A stretch of DNA of 64,000 nucleotides, taken from Candidatus Endomicrobiellum devescovinae (lineage in GTDB: Bacteria; Elusimicrobiota; Endomicrobiia; Endomicrobiales; Endomicrobiaceae). A program made the position numbers and the translations under genes. The stretch is taken from contig JAIRYK010000020.1 of assembly GCA_031267795.1 (NCBI GenBank), forward strand, positions 35,170-99,169, read 5' to 3'. The notes beneath the pieces were generated by a model. It was not told the DNA's origin. It was given only the letters and a program-made list of their open reading frames with translations, and made no database searches. Position 1 is the first letter of the stretch. The number at the start of each line of letters is the position of its first letter. This document shows positions 44,221 through 53,717 of this stretch, piece by piece.

Positions 44221-44849
44221 TTGTTTTCCTCCTGACGTTTTCTTATCCTTGTAAAAATATTATCTCCTTCTTTTATAGTATCTTCTTTGGAAAAAAGAAG
44301 GTCTTTAGCAGCATTATGTTCTGGAATTACAATATCTAAATTTTTTCTTACTTTGTCAAAATGTTTTTTAGCTTTTTCAATTCTATGATTCGCACTAGAT
44401 TTTTTGGTTTGGTAGTAGCTTCTGTCAACTTTAGCAAGTTTATACATAGCATCACACACAGCTCCAAACGCTCTCTGTTCTGCTTTCATTGTTCTTATTA
44501 CAGCTCTGTATGCAACCTCTATATCTTTTTGTTGCTCTCTGGACATGTATTCGTAGTAATCTTCTTTAAAGGAATTAAAAAATTTTTCTTCACATATTAT
44601 ATCAGCTTTGTTAGAAATTTTAATAGCTTCTTTGTGTTCTTTGTAGGCTTTCTCTATCTCTTTCATATCCGTGTTGTGGTCTTCGCATTTGGATACAAGT
44701 GCATCAAAAGCCAGAGAGGTAATTCTTCCTTTTTCGTTCGCTTTAATAGCATATCCTTGAGGGCTGCCATAGATACACGTTGTTATAACTAGAGAAAAAA
44801 AGAAAATAACAAATAAAATATATCCACTATTCTTAAAAATTTTAAACAC
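44217..44849 (-). CDS. Secreted helical protein, unknown function
   Basis: The 210 residues begin with a signal peptide or anchor (GYILFVIFFFSLVITTCIYG) followed by a highly charged, mostly helical mature part (KAYKEHKEAIKISNKADIIC, IEKAKKHFDKVRKNLDIV), probably coiled. Four cysteines. It overlaps the next gene by four bases, so the two were expressed together and perhaps acted together in the periplasm. Family not recognised. Confidence 0.6.
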   Translation of the reverse strand: MFKIFKNSGYILFVIFFFSLVITTCIYGSPQGYAIKANEKGRITSLAFDALVSKCEDHNTDMKEIEKAYKEHKEAIKISNKADIICEEKFFNSFKEDYYEYMSREQQKDIEVAYRAVIRTMKAEQRAFGAVCDAMYKLAKVDRSYYQTKKSSANHRIEKAKKHFDKVRKNLDIVIPEHNAAKDLLFSKEDTIKEGDNIFTRIRKRQEENK

Positions 44850-44879
44850 TTATTCCTTTCCTTTTCCATCTTTTCATTC

Positions 44880-45596
44880 TTATCCGATAATATCAAGTTT
44901 TATTCTGAAAACTCTATTTAAAAATTCTTCAAATCGTATAGCTAAATCGTATTTATTCATTAAATGAAAAAATATTCCTGTCATTACATAAGTCATAACG
45001 ACATCCATAAGGCAATGCTGGTGTAATGTCAAAGTTGATAAACTAATTAAACCGCCAAGTGTCAACATCATATAACGATAAAACCATTTGACATTTTTCT
45101 TTAATGCAAAAAATATAAAAAGCGAAGCCCAGAAATTATGATAACTTGGAAAAGATCCCCAAATATTATGTCCGGATACCGATAATTCGTTTATAACTGA
45201 GTAAAAAGTAGCGTCTGAAGATAAAATTTGAATAGTTCCGTCAATAAAATCTCTTGGAGTTGTCGTGGTAGGAATAAGCATGTAAATAATAGTTCCAACT
45301 ATATACATAAATAAAGAAATTACATTGTATTCATAAAACCCTTTTTCCCCATTTGCTAAATAAATAATAAGTGGAATAACAATAAACCATATCCATACCC
45401 AAGGGATATATATAGCAAAAAGTGGAGTAAACCATGGCGTTATTTTATCAACTGGTAATTGAAAATTTAGTGTATTTTCTATACCGAAAAGATTGCCAAA
45501 ATACTCAGCTATTACGAAATATGAAATAGTTTGAATAACAAAAACTATCACTGTAATAGCTATCACTTTTAAAGTAATTTTTAATTTTTTGTTCAT
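44880..45596 (-). CDS. PAP2-like integral membrane phosphatase
   Basis: About 238 residues with six or so membrane helices. FPSYHNFW is the PAP2 second motif and STLTLHQHCLMDVV the third (H...D). The first motif (KxxxxxxRP) is replaced by TTTTPRDFIDG, so it belongs to the inositolphosphotransferase/PAP2_3-like side. A role in lipid phosphate or headgroup exchange is inferred. Start placed at ATG 45596, not a TTG 39 bases upstream. Confidence 0.7.
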   Translation of the reverse strand: MNKKLKITLKVIAITVIVFVIQTISYFVIAEYFGNLFGIENTLNFQLPVDKITPWFTPLFAIYIPWVWIWFIVIPLIIYLANGEKGFYEYNVISLFMYIVGTIIYMLIPTTTTPRDFIDGTIQILSSDATFYSVINELSVSGHNIWGSFPSYHNFWASLFIFFALKKNVKWFYRYMMLTLGGLISLSTLTLHQHCLMDVVMTYVMTGIFFHLMNKYDLAIRFEEFLNRVFRIKLDIIG

Positions 45597-45694
45597 TATA
45601 AATATGTTATATAAATTTGAACGTTGAAAATTCAAGGAGAAAACGTTTTAATAATTGTTGTTTTATTAGGTCGTAGAAATTAGAAAGACTAATA

Positions 45695-45768
45695 CGCGCC
45701 CAAGAGGAGTTGAACCTCTAGCCTTTTGATTCGTAGTCAAACGCTCTATCCAATTGAGCTATGGGCGC
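45695..45768 (-). tRNA. tRNA-Arg(ACG)
   Basis: Cloverleaf with acceptor GCGCCCA/TGGGCGC, anticodon loop CTACGAA (anticodon ACG, to be deaminated to ICG) and T-loop GGTTCAACTCC. No encoded CCA. Twenty-three bases from the tRNA-Glu gene, likely one transcript. Confidence 0.95.
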
Positions 45769-45791
45769 ACTAACTTGATTGTAAATAGAAA

Positions 45792-45865
45792 CGCTGCCAA
45801 CGGGATTTGAACCCGTGATCTCCGCCTTGAGAGGGCGATGTCCTGAACCGCTAGACGATGGCAGC
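45792..45865 (-). tRNA. tRNA-Glu(CUC)
   Basis: Acceptor GCTGCCA/TGGCAGC, anticodon loop CTCTCAA (anticodon CTC), D-arm TCGTCTAGCGG typical of tRNA-Glu. No encoded CCA. Confidence 0.95.
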
Positions 45866-45943
45866 TTTATTTTATAAGTATAAAAACTATTTGTTGAGAG
45901 GACAATTATATATAAATTAAGTTTACATGTCCAATTTATGTAA

Positions 45944-47377
45944 TCAGCAATATACCATGCAGACAGCCAATCCTCCCATTGCTGTTTCTTTCAACTTGCA
46001 GCTCATATCCTTGCCAATTTCGCGCATTGCGTTAACAGTAGTGTCAAATGTTACTTTGTGTGTATTAGGCAACTCGTTTGTGGCTATAAGAGCGGCGTTG
46101 CAAGCTTTTACTGCTCCAATGGCATTACGTTCAATACATGGAATCTGCACATATCCGCCAACTGGGTCGCATGTAAGTCCTAGTTGGTGTTCAAGTGCTA
46201 TCTCTGCAGCGTTTTCAACAACTTTTGCCGAATAGCCTTGTGCATGCGCAATCATTGCAGCTGCCATAGCCGTTGCAACTCCTATTTCGCCTTGGCAACC
46301 TACTTCAGCACCCGATATCCCTGCGTTGGTTTTTGCTATAAATCCTATTGCTGCAGCAACCAAAAGTCCTTTCCTTTGCGCAACAGAGTTCAAATTTAAA
46401 TGGTCTTGCATTATCATAAGAACTGAAGGTATAACTCCTGAGGCTCCACAAGTAGGCGTTGTAACTATAGTGTTTCCTGCTGCATTTTCTTCTGCAACTG
46501 CGTAAGCATATGCATCCAGCAAACATATATATCTATCTGGAGTTTGAAGAGAGTCAGAACGATCTTTAAGCCTTTTTGCTTTTCTTTTAAGCCCTATAGG
46601 TCCAGGCAAAACGCCTTCGGTAGCTATGCCTCTAGCCACAGTATCTTTCATAATTTTAATCAAATTATTTAGTTTTGAATTAACTTCATTTTTTGATAGT
46701 CCTGAAATTGCTATTTCGTTTTGAAGAATAACTTCATCTAAAGACAATCCTTTTTTTTCTGCTAGAGTTATCAATTCTGTCATATTACTGTAAGGATGTG
46801 GAACTTTTACAGTTTTGGGCGCAGTCCATCCTTTCCATTGAAGGAAGCCTCCTCCAACAGAATAATATTCCCATGAGAAAATAATGTTTTTCTCTAAAGA
46901 ATCTAGTTCATCAGTCGCTATGGTTTTACTTTTATTGCTATAACGTTTAGAAAGCAAATCTATAACTAAAGTATTGTTGTATGGAAAATTGTGAGCTACT
47001 GAACAATATGCAATATTGTTCAGTCCTATAGGCAGTTTTTTTTCACCTAAATCTAAAACTTTTTTTTCTTTTGGAAGTTTACAAAGTGCGTTTAGCAAAG
47101 TAGGTTGGCAAGTAGAAGGTTCGTTTCCCATAAGTCCGGCAATAACAGCTTTATCGGTTCCGTGACCTTTCCCTGTGGCAGATAAAGAGCCATAAAGGCG
47201 AACTCTTACACCATTTACTTTTGCCAATGTATTAGCATCAAGAGTTCTAATTCGTTGAACAAAGTCGTAGCCGGCTTTCATTGGAGCTATAGTATGAGAA
47301 CTTGAAGGACCGGGACCTGTTTTTAGCAGATCAAACACAGACATATTAATTATTTTATCTAGATTTTTTGTTGACAT
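45944..47377 (-). CDS. sdaA: L-serine ammonia-lyase (iron-sulfur, single chain)
   Basis: Deaminates serine to pyruvate. The 477 residues combine the beta domain (GPGPSSSHTIAPMKAG, SLSATGKGHGTDKAVI) and the alpha domain with the cluster cysteines in TPTCGASGVIPSVL, LTCDPVGGYVQIPCIERNA. Lies 13 bases after the serine-type transporter gene, making an uptake-and-degradation pair that yields pyruvate and ammonia; the ammonia could feed glnN. Confidence 0.94.
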   Translation of the reverse strand: MSTKNLDKIINMSVFDLLKTGPGPSSSHTIAPMKAGYDFVQRIRTLDANTLAKVNGVRVRLYGSLSATGKGHGTDKAVIAGLMGNEPSTCQPTLLNALCKLPKEKKVLDLGEKKLPIGLNNIAYCSVAHNFPYNNTLVIDLLSKRYSNKSKTIATDELDSLEKNIIFSWEYYSVGGGFLQWKGWTAPKTVKVPHPYSNMTELITLAEKKGLSLDEVILQNEIAISGLSKNEVNSKLNNLIKIMKDTVARGIATEGVLPGPIGLKRKAKRLKDRSDSLQTPDRYICLLDAYAYAVAEENAAGNTIVTTPTCGASGVIPSVLMIMQDHLNLNSVAQRKGLLVAAAIGFIAKTNAGISGAEVGCQGEIGVATAMAAAMIAHAQGYSAKVVENAAEIALEHQLGLTCDPVGGYVQIPCIERNAIGAVKACNAALIATNELPNTHKVTFDTTVNAMREIGKDMSCKLKETAMGGLAVCMVYC

Positions 47378-47390
47378 AAATATCCCTTGA

Positions 47391-48632
47391 TTACATAACC
47401 TGCCCTAGACAGTATCCCACAATCGTAATTATACCTATTACAAAAACAAATGCAGCCCATTTTGACTGATATATGCGAAGTCTTGGAATTTTTTTCATAA
47501 ATATAACAGGCATTAAATATGCATACATAGCTATTATAGGTGAAGAAACCGTACCTATAATTGAAAGGACTGACAGATTATAAACTGCAAAAATCCATAA
47601 CACTGCTACAAGTATTATAGTGCAAACTATTTTTATTTTTTTGATATTTATCTTTTCTTTAAGTTCTGGATTATTCCATGTAGCAAGTTGTTTTACAATT
47701 CCACAAACTCCTTCTCTTGCTCCTGCAAAATGTCCGAAATAAGAGCTTGAAATAGCAAGAAACGCTATTATAGGAAGAGTATACAAAAATATAGGAGTTT
47801 TGTATGCTATAGCTATGGCGGTTAAAGCATCAATGTTTTCTTCTCTAGCGTTTAGTAAAATTTTAGGACTTATTGAGAAAAATAAGGAGAATACGAAAAA
47901 CATAACAAAAACAAGCAAAAGAATAGACGTCCATTTTACAACATGGTCAGAGTTTTTAATAGCATCTTCGGTAGAAGTAAAATTCTTTTTATAGAAAGCT
48001 CCAAGAGAAGAGCAGACAGGTGAAAAATTCATTGCGAAAATTAAAATAGGTAATAGCAATAGAGTATTTTTAATAAAGCTTTTCAAATTAAAAGACACCT
48101 GATAAAATGCGGATAGATTCCATTCAGGAATCATATACAAAGAAATTGCCAGCAACATTATTATTAGCGGAAAAGTAAAAATTGACGTAACTACTACCAT
48201 AACTTTTTCATTACAAAGCATCACAGAGGTCATAACTACAAGAATGACAAATGTTAAAAAAGGTCTTGATAGATATATATGGAAATGATTTGTCAGCAAT
48301 GCATCTAGCATATTAGTTAGCGCTGTGGCATAGCCAACGCAAATAGTAACAATAGACAAAAAGTAAAGAACTGAGACAATAAATCCAGCAGTGTGTCCTA
48401 GATCATACTCTACTGCACCTACAATACCAGTTTCTTTAGGACAAGATGCTATGATTCTAGTTATTCCTCTATGAGAAACGTATGTTATGGGGAATATAAT
48501 TAAGGTCAAAAACAAAACTGACCAAATGCCACTAAGACCTGCTCTAATAGGCAAAAATAAAATACCTGCTCCAACTGCTGTTCCAAAACATGTAAGAATC
48601 CATCCACGGTTAAGATTTTTCACAGTTATCAT
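47391..48632 (-). CDS. HAAAP-family serine/aromatic amino-acid permease
   Basis: A 413-residue membrane protein with about 11 helices. The start LNRGWILTCFGTAVGAGILF is the first helix of the hydroxy/aromatic amino acid permease family. By its neighbour sdaA, serine is the likely substrate (SdaC/StP-like). AGAGG abuts the ATG (48632) but is eight bases from the GTG at 48623, so the shorter start is possible. Confidence 0.88.
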   Translation of the reverse strand: MITVKNLNRGWILTCFGTAVGAGILFLPIRAGLSGIWSVLFLTLIIFPITYVSHRGITRIIASCPKETGIVGAVEYDLGHTAGFIVSVLYFLSIVTICVGYATALTNMLDALLTNHFHIYLSRPFLTFVILVVMTSVMLCNEKVMVVVTSIFTFPLIIMLLAISLYMIPEWNLSAFYQVSFNLKSFIKNTLLLLPILIFAMNFSPVCSSLGAFYKKNFTSTEDAIKNSDHVVKWTSILLLVFVMFFVFSLFFSISPKILLNAREENIDALTAIAIAYKTPIFLYTLPIIAFLAISSSYFGHFAGAREGVCGIVKQLATWNNPELKEKINIKKIKIVCTIILVAVLWIFAVYNLSVLSIIGTVSSPIIAMYAYLMPVIFMKKIPRLRIYQSKWAAFVFVIGIITIVGYCLGQVM

Positions 48633-48946
48633 CCTCTAAGGCAAAATTACTATACAACCGAAGTCTAGCAATTTTTTCATAGATTCAAAAGTTAGAAAAA
48701 TTAACTTACTATATTTTTATTGTGTTTTTTGATTTCTTGCACGGAAAAAGAAGGTTGAATAACAAAATATAATTCACATTTTTTTTACATTAATGGTAAT
48801 AAACTATGCAATATTCTGCAATAATGACAGAGAGGATCGCAATGTGATTTAATATAACATTGAGTTTCTTAAAGAAAGATTAGTATAATCACATATATAT
48901 TATTAGTAGTCTTAGTCTGAAACTCTAAACTGAAGGAATGCATCAT
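48633..48946. other. 310-bp divergent region between permease and TolC genes
   Basis: Should hold both promoters. AT-rich; no strong hairpin or convincing hexamer pair I would assign. AAGGA at the right end serves the TolC gene. Confidence 0.4.
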
Positions 48947-50218
48947 ATGAAAAAAGCTTTTATAGCGTTGGTATTTGTTCTGATAGCAAGTTCTTATATT
49001 TATGCTGAGAATATTACTGCAGAAATAGTTGAGTCACAAACTTTGCAAAACAATCCATCTATTGCTAAAGCTAAGCATGAGTTATACATAGCAAAGCAGG
49101 AATTGTATAGTTCTTTTAGCTCATTCTTACCTATTATTAGCTTTTCAGGCTCTCTGGCAGAAAAAAACAGCGCTTTCTTAAGTTTGGGCGACAAGCAGTA
49201 TTCCTATAGGTTAGAAGCTAAAATGTCTTTATTTTCTGGATTTAGTCAATATAATAAAACAAGAGCCTTGTCAGCAAAATTAAAAAGTGTTCAGAAAAAT
49301 TACACAAGAGCTGTTTCTAATGCGGTTTGTGAAGCATATAGCGCATACGTTAATCTTATGTACACTTATGAGTTAATTGATTTATATAAACAAATTAAAC
49401 ATAGAAGAACAGAAAATAGGGATTTAGTGAAGCTTAGGTATCATTCTGGAAATGCGGATATGGGATCTCTTAGGCGAATTGAAGCTGATGTTAAAATGAC
49501 TGAGTATAAATTGGAAAAAGCTCAGAGGGCAATAGAAACAGCCTCCGCTGCTTTGCTTGTAGCGATAGGTAGAAATGACGATATAACGATTTTAGAAACT
49601 GATGAGAGAATAGTTGTTGATAAAGAAATAATATCAAAGCCTGATTTTGACAATCTTATAATAAAAACTCCTGACTTTTTGTCGGCAAAGTATAGTCTTG
49701 ATTATGCTAAAGCCATAAATTGGGCGAACAAAGGACAATGGTTGCCGAGTATTGATTTTACAGGACGCATCAATCGTCAAAGATATGATGAAACTTGGGA
49801 TGAAAATAAATCTTGGGACGCTGCGTTAAATCTGAGCTATCCGTTGTTTAGTGGTGGGAAAAGATTTTTTGATACAAAATCTTCCGCAGCGCAAGAAAAA
49901 ATAGCTGCGGAAGATTTTAGAAATACAAAAAATGGACTTAAGTTAAACGCTATACAATGCTACAATAACTTGGTTAACGATCATGAAATTCTTACAGTCG
50001 GTAATTTTTATCTTGAATCTTGTAAATTGCAGACGGATATAGCAAAGAGAAAGTATATAAACGGACTTATTTCATATGAAGATTGGTACACTATTGAAGA
50101 TAGTTACATAACATATCAAGAGAATATGCTGAATTACAGGCAAAAAGCTATTTTGTCTAAAATAAGCTGGATACGGTTTTTGGGGAAAGTTTCGATGAAA
50201 GATAAAGAGGGTAAATAA
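48947..50218 (+). CDS. TolC-family outer-membrane efflux channel
   Basis: About 423 residues: signal peptide MKKAFIALVFVLIASSYIYA, then two outer-membrane-efflux repeats of long helices (SLSLFSGFSQYNKTRA-type region LEAKMSLFSGFSQYNKTRAL; LSYPLFSGGKRFFDTKSSAA). The equivalent strand-turn LFSG occurs in both halves. ATG 48947 is nine bases from AAGGA; the ATG at 48938 abuts it and is less likely. First gene of a tripartite export operon with macA and macB. Confidence 0.9.
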   Translation: MKKAFIALVFVLIASSYIYAENITAEIVESQTLQNNPSIAKAKHELYIAKQELYSSFSSFLPIISFSGSLAEKNSAFLSLGDKQYSYRLEAKMSLFSGFSQYNKTRALSAKLKSVQKNYTRAVSNAVCEAYSAYVNLMYTYELIDLYKQIKHRRTENRDLVKLRYHSGNADMGSLRRIEADVKMTEYKLEKAQRAIETASAALLVAIGRNDDITILETDERIVVDKEIISKPDFDNLIIKTPDFLSAKYSLDYAKAINWANKGQWLPSIDFTGRINRQRYDETWDENKSWDAALNLSYPLFSGGKRFFDTKSSAAQEKIAAEDFRNTKNGLKLNAIQCYNNLVNDHEILTVGNFYLESCKLQTDIAKRKYINGLISYEDWYTIEDSYITYQENMLNYRQKAILSKISWIRFLGKVSMKDKEGK

Positions 50219-51148
50219 ATGAAAAAGAAGAAAAAATTAATTATTATTGGCGTCGGAATTTTTGTTTTAATTTTTATAATTATTTCTGGTCTCAGCTCGC
50301 CAAAACAAATAATAAAGCAGGAAGCAAAGCTTACACCCAGAGATCTTCGTATGGAGTTTAGGGTAGCGGGCGGCGTAACTGCAAGAAATATGATTCCGAT
50401 TAAATCGCCAGTGCCATGCAGAATTGAAGAGATTCTTGTCAATGAAGGAGATGCGATTAAGAAAGGACAGATTATATTCTGGGTAAGCTCGTCAGAGAGA
50501 GCCGCTATGATTGATGCTGCAAGAGCAGTCGGCGAATCAGAATTTCAGCGTTGGCAAGAAATATATAGACCTACTCCTGTAGTTGCCCCCATGAACGGAT
50601 TCATTATCCGTAGAGAAAAAGAGCCAGGACAAACAATAACTCAGGCAGAAGCTGTTTTACGTATGGCTGACGATTTGATTGTTAGTGTCAATATAGACGA
50701 GACAGATTTTAGATATATCAAGATAGGCAATAAAGTAAATATGTTTTTGGATGCTTATCCAAACCAATATTTTGAAGGTATTATAGAGCATATATCGTAT
50801 GATTCTGCCAATATCAACAATGTTATAGTTTACGAAGTAAAAATAAGACCTTTGAAAAAGCCTGAAGTGTTTAGATCTGGCATGACAGCTACAACAGTTA
50901 TAACTGCTGAGTCAAAAGACGGCGCGCTGTCTATCCCGAATGTTTTTATTACTGAAAAAGATGGCAAAAAAATAGTAAAGGTGAAAACAGAAAATTCAAG
51001 AAAACGCGAGTTCAAAACAAGAGAAGTAAAGCTAGGAGTTTCAGATGGTAAATATACTGAAATTTTGTCAGGGTTAAATCCTGATGAAACAGTCGTGCTT
51101 CTTGATCAGAAGAAAAAAACGAAAAAATCTTTAATGACTAAAAAATAA
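50219..51148 (+). CDS. macA: Periplasmic adaptor (membrane fusion) protein, MacA-like
   Basis: The 309 residues have an N-terminal anchor (LIIIGVGIFVLIFIIISGL), a split biotinyl-lipoyl domain (IPIKSPVPCRIEEILVNEGD and VAPMNGFIIRREKEPGQTIT), a beta-barrel and a membrane-proximal domain. The helical hairpin between the lipoyl halves is very short, so contact with TolC may rely on other parts. Begins directly after the TolC stop and precedes the MacB gene. Confidence 0.88.
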   Translation: MKKKKKLIIIGVGIFVLIFIIISGLSSPKQIIKQEAKLTPRDLRMEFRVAGGVTARNMIPIKSPVPCRIEEILVNEGDAIKKGQIIFWVSSSERAAMIDAARAVGESEFQRWQEIYRPTPVVAPMNGFIIRREKEPGQTITQAEAVLRMADDLIVSVNIDETDFRYIKIGNKVNMFLDAYPNQYFEGIIEHISYDSANINNVIVYEVKIRPLKKPEVFRSGMTATTVITAESKDGALSIPNVFITEKDGKKIVKVKTENSRKREFKTREVKLGVSDGKYTEILSGLNPDETVVLLDQKKKTKKSLMTKK

Positions 51149-51171
51149 TACAGTTAATCGGATAAAAGATA

Positions 51172-53142
51172 ATGAACGTAATAGAGCTTAAAGGCATAAA
51201 AAAGACATACCATTTGGAAGAGCTTGATGTTCCTGTGCTTCATGGCATAGATTTAATCATAGAACAAGGTGAATTTGTTGCTATTATGGGGCATTCAGGA
51301 AGCGGAAAATCAACCCTTTTGAATATACTAGGATTGTTAGATAAGCCTTCTGAAGGATCGTATAAGCTTGCTGGCATAGAAATTTCAAAATATTCCGATA
51401 ACGAGCTTGCAGCGTTAAGAAATCATTATCTTGGTTTTGTTTTTCAACAGTTTAATCTTTTACCAAAACTTACAATATTAGAAAATGTCGCTCTTCCGTC
51501 AATGTATTCAGGGTCAAAAGATGCGCAGCAGCATGAAGATCCAGCTAAACTACTTGAAATGGTAGGGCTTTCTGAACGTATAACTCACCGCCCAAGCGAA
51601 ATATCTGGCGGACAGCAACAGAGAGTTGCTATTGCGAGAGCTTTAATAAACAAACCTCTTATAATTTTTGCTGATGAACCTACAGGCAATTTAGACACAA
51701 AATCAACAAGGGAAATTATAAAAATACTTAAAGATTTGAATTCTTCAGGAATAACCATAGTTATGGTTACTCATGAGCCTGAACTTACGACTTATGCGAC
51801 AAGGATAATAAAGGTGCAAGACGGTCTTATATTGTCTGATGAGAAAAATGAATCTGAAAGTGCTAGCGTGTCAAAGAATCATTCTAGACAGTTTAAGCGT
51901 AAGCCTTTTTCGCTGGCAAGAATCAAAGATTATTGTGTGCAAGCTTTTGGGTCTCTTACGGGAAATAAGATGAGATCTATCCTTTCAATACTTGGCGTTA
52001 TGATTGGCGTTGCAAGTTTGATAGCTATGCTTGCTGTTGGGACAGGAGCAAAGAAATCTATTGAAGATCAGGTTTCAGGTCTTGGTTCAAACCTCTTAAT
52101 GGTCTCTCCTGGCTCATCTCAAAAGCAAGGGATTTCTTATGATGCAGGCGCTCGTATGAGAATACTGGAGGAAGATATTCGCGATTTAGAACTTAATATT
52201 CCGGAAATAGAAGATGAAGGTATTGTCGGTTATATTACAGGGCGCGGTCAAGTTGTTGCAAAAGGCAATAATTATAATACAAGGGTTGAAGGTGTGTCAC
52301 CGAATTTTCCCAAGACGAGAGGATCATATCCTGTTTTAGGAAGATTTTTTACTAAAGGCGAGGATACTTTAAGAGCGAGAGTCGCAGTCTTAGGCAAAAC
52401 AGTTGTAAAAGAAATTTTTGGCGATGAAGACTTCAATCCTGTAGGTGAATATATAAAAATCAACAGAATAGATTTCCAAGTCATAGGTGTTTTGCCGCCA
52501 AAGGGATCTAAGGGTTGGCGTGACGAAGATGATAAAGTTCTTATTCCTTTGAATACAGCAATGTACAGGTTTGCTGGCTCAAAAGAATTGCATTACCTTG
52601 ACGTTCAAGTTAAAAGTGATGCCGATATGAATGAAGTAGGTGAGGATATAAAAACAAGATTATTGCTTACCCACAGATTACCGTCATCTGAAAGAGATGC
52701 GGTAAGAGTAATTAATATGGCGGAAATTCAAGCGGCAATGGAAGCGATGGGAAAAGCATTTTCACTTCTTTTGGGATCCATAGCTTTTATAAGCTTACTT
52801 GTGGGTGGAATCGGAATTATGAACATAATGTTTGTTTCCGTTTCTGAAAGAACCAAAGAGATAGGTTTGAGAAAAGCTATAGGAGCAAACAATACGGATA
52901 TTTTATTCCAATTTATAATAGAATCTATTTTTGTCTGTTGTGTTGGTGGACTTATAGGAATAATTGTTGGGGCTGGAATATCTTTTATAATAAGCAAATT
53001 TGCAGACTGGGATACAATTATTACGCCTTTTTCAATAGTGCTTGGTTTTGGTTTCTCAGTATTTATCGGATTAATTTTTGGAGTATGGCCTGCCAGAAAA
53101 GCTTCTCTGCTAAATCCTATTGATGCTTTAAGGCATGATTAA
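51172..53142 (+). CDS. macB: MacB-type ABC transporter, ATPase-permease fusion
   Basis: The 656 residues: ABC domain 1-225 with GHSGSGKSTLLNILG (Walker A), SGGQQQRVAIARAL (signature) and IIFADEPTGNLD (Walker B). This is followed by a membrane helix near 275, a MacB periplasmic core domain, and a three-helix FtsX-type permease (GIMNIMFVSVSERTKEIGLR, ending PARKASLLNPIDALR). The usual MacB length. With the adaptor and TolC upstream it exports lipoproteins, peptides, toxins or drugs; the cargo is unknown. Confidence 0.93.
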   Translation: MNVIELKGIKKTYHLEELDVPVLHGIDLIIEQGEFVAIMGHSGSGKSTLLNILGLLDKPSEGSYKLAGIEISKYSDNELAALRNHYLGFVFQQFNLLPKLTILENVALPSMYSGSKDAQQHEDPAKLLEMVGLSERITHRPSEISGGQQQRVAIARALINKPLIIFADEPTGNLDTKSTREIIKILKDLNSSGITIVMVTHEPELTTYATRIIKVQDGLILSDEKNESESASVSKNHSRQFKRKPFSLARIKDYCVQAFGSLTGNKMRSILSILGVMIGVASLIAMLAVGTGAKKSIEDQVSGLGSNLLMVSPGSSQKQGISYDAGARMRILEEDIRDLELNIPEIEDEGIVGYITGRGQVVAKGNNYNTRVEGVSPNFPKTRGSYPVLGRFFTKGEDTLRARVAVLGKTVVKEIFGDEDFNPVGEYIKINRIDFQVIGVLPPKGSKGWRDEDDKVLIPLNTAMYRFAGSKELHYLDVQVKSDADMNEVGEDIKTRLLLTHRLPSSERDAVRVINMAEIQAAMEAMGKAFSLLLGSIAFISLLVGGIGIMNIMFVSVSERTKEIGLRKAIGANNTDILFQFIIESIFVCCVGGLIGIIVGAGISFIISKFADWDTIITPFSIVLGFGFSVFIGLIFGVWPARKASLLNPIDALRHD

Positions 53143-53387
53143 ATAGCATATTGTTTTTTTTTCAAAAAATTCACAATTCTTTTAATCATCTAATCAGAAT
53201 TTTTATATCATATTTCTACAGTCTTAAAAATTAAAAAGATACAGCATAATTTGTAGTGCGTTCTGTTTTTTGTTTAGCTCCTTTGTAAGTTATACAAGAG
53301 TAGATTACGTTATATATGCTGTCTTTAATCAGATGGCACTAGATCGAGACGGCGATTGTGAGTAGAAGCGATTGCTAAAGAAGTTTG

Positions 53388-53425
53388 AAAGGCTCCGGGA
53401 ATTAGCCTTGATTCCCGGAGCCTTT
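53388..53425 (+). terminator. Rho-independent terminator downstream of the macB operon
   Basis: Fifteen-base perfect stem (53388-53402 with 53411-53425, core GGCTCCGGGAAT) and an eight-base loop followed by CATTTTAT. About 245 bases past the macB stop; it also faces the XRE relic. Confidence 0.7.
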
Positions 53426-53484
53426 CATTTTATATCCTCTGAAAGTTTTTCTATTAATTCCAATCAGGAATTTTAAACCTTATT

Positions 53485-53630
53485 TCAAAGTGCATATGTT
53501 ACTTTAAGATTTTTATTACTCCCAGTGTCTTTGCCTCTTTCTAAATCAACAATAAATTGTATGCTGTTGCTTCCCAATGCAATGTGTGCTTGAGTTAAGA
53601 TTTGGGTACTTTTCTTTAATTATCTTTTTA
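53485..53630 (-). pseudogene. XRE-type helix-turn-helix regulator relic
   Basis: One frame reads STQILTQAHIALGSNSIQF and then IVDLERGKDTG...LKVTYAL before a stop at 53485. The LTQAxIA...FIxDLExGK pattern is that of XRE/HipB-like antitoxin regulators. There is no start codon and the region upstream is shifted. Relic of a regulator or antitoxin; low certainty. The rest of 53143-53717 holds nothing else besides the terminator and the alaS promoter. Confidence 0.4.
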
Positions 53631-53679
53631 ACACTCTAAATTTTTGTTTGGTAAAACTTGTTCTTGTAAAGGCTACAGT

Positions 53680-53708
53680 TTGCGACGGTATAAATTTTTT
53701 AGTAAAAT
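53680..53708 (+). promoter_or_regulatory. alaS promoter with very short leader
   Basis: TTGCGA (53680-53685), 17 bases, TAAAAT (53703-53708). The ATG is nine bases further, leaving a leader of only two or three bases, and no ribosome site is present. Confidence 0.5.
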
Positions 53709-53717
53709 CTTGTCATT

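Noticed and set aside
53388..53425. Hairpin considered as a riboswitch or attenuator before alaS
   Set aside because: Perfect stem followed by a T-rich stretch looks like a plain terminator, and alaS has its own promoter close to its ATG.
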